Of a DNA stretch of 64,000 nucleotides, positions 34,217 to 44,269 are shown one piece after another. Position numbers and translations under genes: made by a program. Source of the stretch: Mallotus nudiflorus (taxonomy: Eukaryota; Streptophyta; Magnoliopsida; Malpighiales; Euphorbiaceae). The stretch lies in the NCBI GenBank assembly GCA_947683625.1, contig CANTUR010000069.1, positions 5,394,001 through 5,458,000 of the forward strand. The letters run 5' to 3'. The stretch's first letter is position 1; each line of letters begins with the position of its first letter. Below the pieces are notes generated by a model, which was given only the letters and a program-made list of their open reading frames with translations, was not told where the DNA came from and ran no database searches.

Positions 34217-34228
<12 letters not shown>

Positions 34229-34299
<71 letters not shown>
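34229..34299. repeat. (TA)n microsatellite
   Basis: About 35 perfect TA units after a short (CATA)n lead. The open frames across it on both strands are artefacts. Confidence 0.95.
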
Positions 34300-34300
<1 letters not shown>

Positions 34301-34509
34301 CAGAGGTTTTGGTACATCGTAAGTGTATGATCAGCGGAGAAACCGACGAAGAGAGAAAGGCTAGAAATGAAAACCAGAAGGATGCAAGACTAAAAAAGAA
34401 AATGTAAAAGCTAAAATTGAAAAAAACATAATAGGTCAAACCATAAAAGAAACAAGTATGTTCAAATAGGTTATTTTTTATGATTTCCTCTTTTTTTTTT
34501 ATTAACTGT

Positions 34510-35530
34510 CCTTCTTTTTATTTTCTTTCTTGATAAATCAATTATTTTTATAATAAAATCTACATTTTTATGGTAGAAATAATATTTTTATCATCTTTAT
34601 TATTTTATTTTCCCCCTAATTTTAATTTTGAAATTTTATTATTTTTGTTGCTTTGTACTATTTTCTTGGTAAAGTTGCCATCTTTATCATAAAGGTAATA
34701 TTTTTATAGTAAAAGTGACATTTTATCATTTTTATTATTTTATTATGTATTTTTATTTATTTCATTTTTTTTAATTTTTTTTAATTTTATTATATTTATT
34801 GCATTTTTACCATTTTTGCTATTTTATTGGCTTTTATTGATAAATTTGCCATTTTTATCAAAAGTTAATGTTTTTTATGGTAGAAATGACAGTTTTATCA
34901 TTTTCATTATTTTATTCTATATTTTTACTACATTTTATATATTTTTATTATTTTTATTGCCCTTTTTCCTATTTTTGTTGATTTTATGCCTTTCATGATA
35001 AATTTGACATTTTTATCATAAAGTTAATGTTTTTATGATGAAAATGACATCTCTATCACTTTTATCATATTAATTCTGCATTCTATTATTTTTATTTGCA
35101 TTTTTGTAATTTTTATTATTTATGTTATTTTTATGTCTTTTGTTGATAAACTTGCTTTTTTTTTTTTTATCATAAAGTTAATGTTTTTATGGTAAAAATG
35201 GAATTCTTATCATTTTTATTATATAAATTCTGTATTTTTATCATTTTTACTGCATTTATTGTATTCTTTATCATTTTTATTATTCTTGCTATTTTTAATA
35301 CTTTTTCTTGATAAATTTACTATTTTTATCATAAAGTTAATATTTTTATGGTGGAAATAGTATTTTTATCATTTCCCTTATATTGCTTGTATTTTTATTG
35401 CTTTTATTATTTTTGTTATTTTTATTACTCCATATTCTCTTTTGATACCATTTTAATCATAAAGTTAATATTTTTATGGTGGAAATAGTATTTTTATCAA
35501 TTTTCTTATTACTTAATCTGCACACTTTTA
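34510..35530. repeat. Satellite-like AT-rich tandem array, unit about 145-168 bp
   Basis: Six or seven diverged units, each with (T)TGATAAA(T)TTGCCATTTTTATCATAAAG, TTAATNTTTTTATGGT and GAAATNN(T/C)ATTTTTATCATTTT, near 34525, 34672, 34840, 35000, 35145, 35311 and 35445. It lies next to Tat/Ogre-like LTR sequence. No coding potential. Confidence 0.8.
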
Positions 35531-35559
35531 TTATTTTATTAATTACATATATATATGTA

Positions 35560-36428
35560 AAAATGGTAATTTTATGCCAAAATACTTAGATTTTAAATTA
35601 TTGCAGCATGTGTTTACATTAGCATCCTTATTTGTCTATTTACTTTATTATCTTTCTATTTCAATTATAGATAAATAGAATATATATAAATTGTCTTAAA
35701 TGTGATGTGTGCTTGCATGTGCATAAAGACTAACCTTTGTGTTGCATGATTATTACAATAGGAATTTTCCTTTATTTTCCATTTTTTATGTAATTAATAG
35801 AATAGGAAATTTTCAAAGCAATGTAATCCTTAATTCCAATCACCTTTTATTTTCTATTTTGGATGTATTTATTAGATTAGGCTTTTGGATGTATTTATTA
35901 GAATAGGCTATCTCTAAAGGTTGTAATCCTTAATCTCTTTCTCCGTTTCTTTTCTTTTTATTTTGCTTATTTATGTGTTTATTTTATTTATTATTCCTTA
36001 CATGCTTATGTGTTATGTGCTACTTGCTACTTGTTTGCTTACTACCTACCTAGTTGATGTAATGGATGAATATTTATTATGTGCGCCAATTACAATCATC
36101 CCATGTTTCAATTTAAATTGGCTAAATAATCAAATGTGGTAAATGCACCATAAAATTGAAATTAAGGTGAAGTAATGGGTAATTAAAGAAACATGAGAAG
36201 TAACTCCTACTCCCCAAACCCAGAATCTCTAGTTAGGAAAGTGAATTTTTTTTAAATTAACTTTTCCTTGATTAAAATTGGATGGCAACTCCAATCTACA
36301 AGGCCTATTCAAGCAGATCCTCCCACATTAATAACAAATTGGTAAATGGTCGCCATTAGCATGTGTGCCTCGATATCACATTGATCTTAATCCTCCTTAT
36401 AGGAAAAATGGGAGTGCGTATAGGTTTT
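35560..36428 (+). mobile_element. LTR-like 3' part of a + strand Tat/Ogre-like element
   Basis: Non-coding sequence ending directly before a Tat-type PBS at 36429. The start of the LTR was not found; it may begin beyond the satellite array. Includes a duplicated word GGATGTATTTATTAGA near 35866 and 35887. Confidence 0.45.
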
Positions 36429-36448
36429 TGGTGACTCCACTGTGGACC
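36429..36448 (+). other. Primer-binding site, Tat/Ogre type
   Basis: TGGTGACTCCACTGTGGACC, close to the TGGCGACTCNNCTGGGGAC primer site typical of plant Tat/Ogre elements (tRNA-Arg in the literature, from memory). Its partner in the facing element is at 42214-42232. Confidence 0.6.
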
Positions 36449-37680
36449 ATCTATGGTTCAAGGGGTATGACTAAAAGACTATTTCTTATTATACATAACT
36501 TATTTATTCACTTTAATAATAGCATAATTGCATTTCACTACACTAACCACGTGCACCCTTGGTCCATAATCCCTCGATGATACTGAATGACATTGCAACC
36601 ATAATTCCACTCGAGTCACAAAGCCACAAGATTAGTATTATCACCTTTAGCCTTTATTTGATTAAGAAAAGTTGTAGGACTTAAAGTGACACGGCCCAGC
36701 TCCCAAGTCCAAAATGGAGTACATTTTTTCTTGAGTAGGTAAAAGAATTCTAGACTCATTAACTAGAGTCTATAACCCTAATCATATGGAGGTATTCTCG
36801 CTAAAGGAGCCCCTAGCTGTAAGCCTGATGTAGCCAATATAAATAAACCAGTAGAAATTTCCCCTAGGATCCAACCTAGCTCTTGCATGTTTTGCTTATC
36901 TTGATGTTGTCCGTTTGACATGGTATTTACAAATGATATGGCATCCCTAGTGTCTGTCACTATTTGCTACCATTATGTCAATTTTCATAAACTGCCCATA
37001 TTTAGACTGTGTGATCCTTATCTACCTTGTGTAAGCCTGATGTATAAGGAATGACAAGAATCATACGCCTAAGTTTGGATAGTTTGTAAGGATTGATAAA
37101 TAGTGACATCTTTTAATGATGGAACCTATAAAAGTCATCCATTTGCCCTTATAAGATCAAATGAGCATATTACGAATTTAACTAGATTGTGGACTTTCAT
37201 GTTGAGAGAATCAAACTATAAATTATCGAACGAAACTCTCATGTCTCTTGGTAAAAATACTGAATGTTGATAAAGGGGACATGAACTTGGATCCCTCATA
37301 TTGGCTATAGTTCCTACACTCATGGGCGTGCATGGATTGTAGACACCATTTCTGACCCGATGATTGGGCCTCTTATTGACATTATATGCTTACCTTGGGT
37401 GCATTTAGGTATTGCTCCCTTGTTTACCTTTTTAGTATAATCAACATGGACTGAAATAGCCTATTTTGAGAGTGGAAGCATAGTCCTATGATGGCTATGA
37501 TTCAAAAATGCACCTAAGACAGAAATCTTTATTGCGTGGAGAAATAAGGGTGGGAGGAGTGATTGTCTATGTTTGGTTTGTTCATTTTGTTTTGTTTTAT
37601 TTTCTTTCCTCAAGCATACATACATATATGTAGGAAATTTCACCATATGGAACCAAGGTTTTTTAGTCATTTGTCTTTGT
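36449..37680 (+). mobile_element. Leader of a + strand Tat/Ogre-like element
   Basis: Homologous, in reverse orientation, to 41100-42213: shared landmarks include TTCACTACAC...CACGTGCACC, CCACTCGAGTCA, TTATCACCTTTAG and the GTGTAAGCCTGATG / CATGCAAGCCTAAAG stretch. No ORF. Its homology stops near 37680, where minus-strand pol of the facing element begins. Confidence 0.65.
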
Positions 37681-37689
37681 TATTATATA

Positions 37690-39735
37690 GTTCTTATGAT
37701 AAGGTTGTCTTGCTTTGAGTAGGATAAAGGCTTTATGGGCATTTCGAATGGTCCTTCCCACACCAATGCTAAGAAAGAAAGTGCATTTGCTATATGATTG
37801 TAGTTCTTTGGGAGATTAATGAATTTGCATTTTTAGAAGGACATGCTAAGCAACTTCAAGTGATCTAGGTAAGGTATTAAGTGCTGCTTCTTCAATTCCC
37901 ATTCTTATATGGCGTGATTAATTATTAGCATGGAATCTCTAAAGATTTTGACTTCTCTAACATCCAGGGCTATTAGTGCTTCTATCCCAAGTGTGCATGT
38001 CTCATATTATGCTTTATTATTTATGACTCTGAACTCGAGCTTTTGGAATCAATACTACTTCACATGCTGGAGATTATAATATGACACCGACTCTTATGCC
38101 GAATTGATTAATTGCTTCGTCAAAATACATTCTCCATCCTTAAATCTCGATGGTTGAACTGAGGTCCTCCGGGAAGTGTAATTGGATTTCTTCAAAGTCT
38201 GAAATGGGGTTGAGAGTTTAGAAATTTAGCCATTACTCTTCCCTTCATTACTTTCTTAGTCAATTTCTACTCATCGAATTCTGTCAATGACGCAAGCCAC
38301 TTGGTAAGTTTTCCTATTAGAGAGAGGGCTTTATAAAGGTATTTCATTAGATCCATTTTAGACACAGCCTGAATTCTATAGGACTAAAAGTAATGTTTGA
38401 GTTTTTTCATTGTATATACCATTGCCCAGTATATCTACTTGACTTGGTTGTACTTTTCCTTATACGATAACATCTTCTTGCTTAAGTAGTAAACTATATG
38501 TTATGCTTTTGTTTCTCTTTCTTAGGCTAACATTACACTATAACATTTCCTTTGATGGCCAGATACAAGGTTAAAGGTATTCCTAGTTTAGGTAGTTTTA
38601 GAACTAGTGAACTAGTGAGTTAGCTAGGTAGTTTCTGATCTTGTTGAATGCTAACTAACATTGTTCATTCCAATCAATTGGCTTATCTTTTCTGAGTAGC
38701 TTGAAAATTATTTTAGATACTTCTATTAACTTAGTGATGAATCTGCTGATGAATTGTAGTTTCCCTAGAAACCCTCTAATTTCTTTTTCTATTTTTAGCA
38801 CTGGCATCTCTCTGATTGCTTTTGCTTTGTCTAGATCCATTTCAATCTTATTATGATAGACAACATACCCCAACATCTTTCTTGAAGTGATCACGAACAC
38901 GTATTTCTTTGAATTAAGCCTGAGACTGTACTTTTTGACTCTTTTAAGGAATTTTTCAAGATTAAATGGGTGTTCTTCCCTAGTTTTTGACTTGACCACT
39001 CTTTGTGTATATGTCATGGAACATTGTAGTTGCCATTCTCTGGTAAGTTTCTCTTACATTCTTTAAATCGAAGGGCATTACTCTATAGTAATAAGTGCCC
39101 TATTTTATTATGAAAGCTATCTTTGCTTTGTTGATAATGGCCATTAGGATTTGATTATAACCGAAGAATCCATTCATAAAGGAGTACATTGTACATGCAG
39201 TAGCATTGTCAACCAGTATGTCTATGTGAGGTAGTGGGAAATCATCTTTTAGGCAGGCCTTATTCAAATTTTTATAGTCAATGTAGATTCTAACCCTTTT
39301 GTCTTTCTTTGGTACTAGTACCACATTTGCTAACCATTCTAGATAGTCTACTACCTTTATGAATTTTGCTTTGATATGCTTCTTGATGTCTTTTTTCACC
39401 AGTTGGGCCCATTTTATTCTGAGTCCTCTCAGTTTTTGCTTTACTAGTTTGCACCCATCTTTAAAAGGAATGAAGTGTTGAATAATGTCTTTGTTGACAC
39501 CAGGCATATCATCATACATCTAGGTAAATAATTTTGAATATTTTTGTAATTTCTCTCCTCTCTTTAGGGGTAACATCTTTAGAAATATGCAGAATATATG
39601 GTTTAGATTTTGTGCCAATGTTAAATGATTCAGTGCATATGGAATGAATGTTAAATATGCTAATGTTTTAATCAATGCAATGCACACTACCATCAAGAAA
39701 GACATTAAACAAGTAAGCAAAATCTGATTTCATTG
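37690..39735 (-). pseudogene. Tat/Ogre-like pol remnant (RT, RNase H, second RNase H)
   Basis: Minus-strand reading: RT with YDDMPGVNKDI, VPKKDKRVRIYIDYKNLNKA, DDFPLPHIDILVDNA (39100-39519). Then KMLGYVVYHNKIEMDLDKAK and EKEIRGFLGKLQFISRFI (38655-39017). RNase H words YYLSKKMLSYKEKYN and KMDLMKYLYKALSLIGKLTK lie at about 38330-38490, followed by decayed sequence in the place of the archaeal-type RNase H. LGKLQFISRFI and the YLSKK RNase H are typical of the Tat/Ogre lineage. The catalytic YVDD segment between the two RT blocks is lost, and integrase is absent. Dead. Confidence 0.85.
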
Positions 39736-39999
39736 CAGTAACTTTAGAGTTCATTACATCATTAGTTTCAAATAAAGAAAAAGTATATAAATTAATGAAG
39801 CAAACTTTTTTTGGATTAATTGCTTGATAGATGGTTCTATCTTTGGATTACCCACTATTTGTATGTCTCATCAGTAATATTATCACTTCTACTAGTAGTA
39901 AAATGATGGATAATTCTCTTCCTCCATGTCATTTTGAAGTGATCCATAAACTTGTATTGTATTTTTGCTGCCAAAGAAATCTACAAGCTCACATGCTAT
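39736..39999. other. Degraded Tat element interior
   Basis: Between the RT and the ORF at 40000; gag-protease expected here is not recognisable. Confidence 0.5.
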
Positions 40000-40760
40000 T
40001 TCTAGTAAAACTATCTCTTTATTAGTGTCGGATAGTAGGGGGTGCATGACCTAAATCCTAAGATTAGTATACAATTCACATATGTGCAGAGAGTCATATG
40101 TTGCAGCTTCCACCATGGACACATCCATCTCATTTGGTATTTTAGAGTTTTGATCCATTCTTGGCCTGTGATGTGGGCTGAGCACCCATGAACATCCTTG
40201 CAATATCTCTTTAGGTGATTTTTGGGTTGGCATCTCATCCAGTTACTTGCAGGTTTATTGAGCCAAATTAACTTTTCTTGCAGCCAAATTTGAAGCAATA
40301 GAGGGCTCCTAGTGAAGTTTTGACTTTTCCCATTTTTTAGGTCATATAAACCTTGAATGGTTTTTGCTAAAATCAGTGGGAAGGGAGTCATTCCATATTT
40401 TGTTCCTTTGATGACTAGAAGTATCCTGTAGTCTTTTAGCCCATCATTCTAGAGGGTGAAATATTGCATAAAGAGGTAACATGCAAAGAGGCATGCCTAA
40501 ATTAAGGTACCAGATTTCTTGGTAGTGTAAGCATCTAGGATTTGTATGGGAATCAATCATTTGTGCTTAGTGACTAATTCATCAATCTTTTATAAGCTTA
40601 GATTAAGAAAAGCTACTCCAAGTCTTGGGTATTTGACATTTTGGTTAGTGAAAACTACTTCTTCAATTTTGGTGGGGATTCACCCTGCTATGGCATTGAA
40701 TTCCTCATACAATTGGTATGGTTGTATAGTGTTGAATCGAAATACATGCTTTTGAGGGTC
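40000..40760 (-). pseudogene. Additional Tat/Ogre-associated ORF remnant (DUF7745-like?)
   Basis: The longest minus-strand frame (40011-40391) contains PFPLILAKTIQGLYDLKNGK, SPLLLQIWLQEKLIWLNKP and WIKTLKYQMRWMCPWW. The pattern resembles plant proteins of the DUF7745 type, often found with Tat/Ogre elements ahead of gag. Further decayed pieces (PTKIEEVVF-like, about 40600-40700) lie upstream. Stops and shifts throughout. The family name is from memory and should be checked. Confidence 0.4.
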
Positions 40761-42213
40761 CTAGAATGATATAACAACATTCAAGAGTTCACAGTCAAGG
40801 TACACATGCTAGAATGTCTTGATGCATAGCATTCAGTATGGTTGCAAGCTTTTTCAGTCAGCATTATTAAGATTATAAATGAAATGTCTAGTGATGCTAG
40901 TTTGGGTTTGGAAGTTTTTGACCATAATGCCATCCTCAAGCAAGCTTTGGATCCTAGCTTTCAATTTTCCATTGCTTCATCGAGAAGATTCAGCTTTATG
41001 ATCACTTATGTTGAATGTTGTATTCTTGTACATTTATTAAGGTTAGCTAAATGAATGATGCATGACATGCGCTTGCAAAAGAAAAGGGTATGATGAAAAA
41101 TGATCATTGTTATAAGAAATAGTGGTTAGTATATGTTATCTACATGTTTGTTATATATGCAGGATTAATCTAAAAAGTTGGTTAGTTTTTCCTACATAAT
41201 GAACAAACCAATCATAAGCAAGATCTCGCTTCCAACTTTATTTCTCTATAAGGTCATTCAGTCTCTTCCCTTGGTGGGTTTTGAACCTATAGTCATCGGG
41301 GGACTATGGTTCTACTCTCAAAACTAGGTTATTTCAATTTATATTGCTTAGAACCAAAAGGTAAGCTAAGGAACTATACCAAAATGTACTTGAGGTAATC
41401 ATATGATGTCAATGTAGGGGTCAATTGTTGGGCTTCAAATGATGTTTAGAGCTTGTATATGCTCATATAAATAGGGCTAGGGTTAATCAAAATAAGTTTG
41501 AGTTCTTACCCCCATATCGATATTTGATATGTTTACTAAGAGTCATGAAAGTTTCATTCAATAATTTATAGTTTGATTTTATCAACATAAGGTCCACGAT
41601 CTAGTTGAATTCCTAGCCCATTTCATTTGATCTGATAAGAATAAATGGACAACATCTCATAAGCTTTTTCATTGAGGGATATTGTTATTTGTTAGTTTGA
41701 ATAAACTATTCAAGCTGAGGTACATGATTCTTATCCTTCCTCATGCTTTAGGCTTGCATGAAGTAGATGATAATCACGTGGATCTAAGCATAAAAACTCA
41801 ATGAAAAATAATTTTATGATGTCATTTGATGATAGACACTAGGAGAGTCATGTCATTTATGAATATCAGGTCAAACAAATAGTGTTAGGACAAAGATAAC
41901 ATGCATAACTTGGTGGAATCCTAGTAGAAGTTACTATTGGTTCATCTATATAGGCTAAGTCAGGGTTCTTTTAGCGAGATAGATGAGCTTAACAAATTCA
42001 TGAGTAAAGACTAAAGGTGATAATACCTATCTTTCTCACCCTATGACTCGAGTGGAATCATAGTGGTGATGTCATTAAGTTTTATTAAGGGTTTTGAGGG
42101 ACCATTGGTGCACGTGCGATGTGTAGTGAAAATTCAGTGGTGAGGGGCTCTATACAATTGAGTATTGCATAATGAGAAATAGTTATTTTTGAGTTAATCT
42201 CTCTTACTTAGAA
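40760..42213 (-). mobile_element. Leader of the minus-strand Tat/Ogre-like element
   Basis: Non-coding sequence between PBS and the first ORF, homologous to 36449-37680 on the opposite strand from about 41100 upward. Shows how far apart the two copies have drifted. Confidence 0.6.
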
Positions 42214-42232
42214 GTCCTCAGTGGAGTTGCCA
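42214..42232 (-). other. Primer-binding site of the minus-strand Tat/Ogre-like element
   Basis: On the minus strand TGGCAACTCCACTGAGGAC, three bases after the LTR end. Confidence 0.6.
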
Positions 42233-43419
42233 TTATGAATGACCTTATTCCTCCCTCACTTCGGGATGAGTAAAGGGATGACCTGGATTTTGTATTTCTA
42301 AGGAACATGGAAACTTTATTGAATAGGGATAAATGATTGGTCTTAGAAGGAACAAGATGCTTTTTTGATTTTATGGAGTCACCACCTAATTTTTTTGAAA
42401 ATCAAGAAAAGAAAGGGATAGCATCGAGTCACTCAATGAGTATTGCTCCCAACAAAGATTTTCGAGTTTGGGGAATCACATATACTTTTTGACTATTTCT
42501 CATTATATGACATTCAATGTACATATAGCACAATACCCTAGTTTTGGTAATGAAAATTTATATAGCATTCAAGCAATACATCAAATAATAGGAGGTAATA
42601 AAGCTAAAATATCATTATTACATCACTTTCCTAATAAAAGACATATAAAAGGAAAAAAGATTATAAAAAAGGAAATCTAGTTTAGATATAATAAACGTAT
42701 AAGGTTAGCACAACTTTGCACATAGCCTGCTCGATCACATGAATAATGGGATAAGCAATGAACACTCAATCATTTAAAAGAGTAAGCCAAATGTGCATAA
42801 TCGTGCATGTTTGCAATGATTATTATGCTATGATGATCTATGATGATGATATAAAGGATGCATGATGACATCATTAGACCAAGAACATGATAACTCTAGT
42901 ATGGAATATGAACTTTTCTTGTTATTGATATCCATGACGTGATTTCATGTTTTAAAACTAGAGGATGAAAATGATGATATGAGATTAACAACATAAAAAA
43001 AAATCATATAGCATGTAAATTACTAGTCTCATCACATAAGAACAATAAATTTCACAAATGCTAGAGATAATAAAGTGAAATGTAGTGCGATAAAATGAAC
43101 ATGCTAAAATGATTGTGTGGTCTTCATATTCGACTGCGCTTGTGTGAGTTTTGAAGCTTTAGCTTTGAGAATTATCAAGCTTTCCTCATTGAGAGGTTCA
43201 AAATGATGTGTAGAATGATGCTAGTTTATATACCTTTGAAGTGTGCTTTGACAAAGATGAGGCTAGGTTTGGTGGAAAGGAGATCTAATAACCTAAGAAA
43301 AATGCAATAAGAGAGCTAAAACTATCTAGAAGTGGGTTTCTAGTGTCTTTGAATGGATAGATTTTGAGTGTGTGTGTGTTTGTCTCTTGCTCCCCCCTAA
43401 AATGAGGTGTAGAGACCCC

Positions 43420-43427
43420 TATTTATA
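43420..43427 (-). promoter_or_regulatory. TATA box of the Tat-like LTR
   Basis: Minus-strand CACTATAAATAGGGGTC, about 675 bp into the LTR. Confidence 0.65.
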
Positions 43428-43449
43428 GTGCAAAATTTAAGGAAGGAGG

Positions 43450-43575
43450 GTGTGTGCATGGTCATGCACACGTCCCTTTTATAGAGTGCATGGCCACGCA
43501 AAGTGCACATGATCACTCGCATTTATGCATGGTCACTCACACTTATAGATGGTCATGCACACTTTTGCATGATGT
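43450..43575. repeat. ~25-bp GCATGGTCATGCACAC repeats upstream of the TATA box
   Basis: Five or six diverged copies of GCATGGTCA(T/C)(G/T)CACAC(TTTTAT), partly palindromic, immediately upstream (minus strand) of the TATA box; candidate U3 enhancer repeats. Confidence 0.65.
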
Positions 43576-44269
43576 GCATGTAATTTGAGGCTTTATCGGG
43601 CTATTTTGGGGTTGGTTGTAAGGTTTTTAGGACTTCCAGATGCATTTTTAAAGTCCATTTTGTCTAATTCGACCTCAATTTTAGTACGTGACACCTAGGG
43701 GTGTTCATGGCTACATGCGCACTTCTAAGTGATGCGCATTATTCCTTAGGTTGTTTTGGACTATTTTAGGACCACTTCTAGAGGTTTTAAAGCCTTATAG
43801 ATGTGTTTCTAAAGTTTGTTTTATCAAAATCAATTTCTATTTTTTCATGAAGTTGGGTCTTGGTTTAATGAAATGAACACTAGTTTAACAAGCTGCGCAT
43901 TCTTAGAGAATATTGCTTGAAATAAGCCTGTTATTATTCCATTAGTTTGTATTTTGTTTGGTCAGAGCACAACTTAATGGCTCGATTAAGGTTTTTGGGA
44001 TTACACACTTTAGAGGTGTTACGAATGAGCAGACTCTAGTCATTTTGAAGATTCATTTCATCATTGGACCTTTTTAGGGATAGTCAAATTTGAGGTATGA
44101 CACTCTTAGAATAAGCTAGATAAAGGGCCACCTTATTTTGGGCCTATTCTAAGTGTGTGACCTTGTAGGTTCACAAGACATTGGCAGTGGGACTGAAATC
44201 CCTATTTAGGCCTACAAGTCATAAGTGGCCTCTAGCAAGACATTATGACTACCAAAGTCATGTGAAGGT

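Larger units (their letters stand above)
42236..44102 (-). repeat. 5' LTR of the minus-strand Tat/Ogre-like element
   Basis: On the minus strand it starts TGTCATACCTCAAATTTG at 44102 and ends ...TCATTCA at 42236, about 1.87 kb. TATA box at 43420-43427 (TATAAATA, minus) and a U3 repeat array at 43450-43575. The TGTCATACC start is common in plant Tat-type LTRs. Confidence 0.65.

Noticed and set aside
34069..34439. Open frames on both strands around the (TA)n tract
   Set aside because: Poly Ile-Tyr stretches from the microsatellite hold the frames open.
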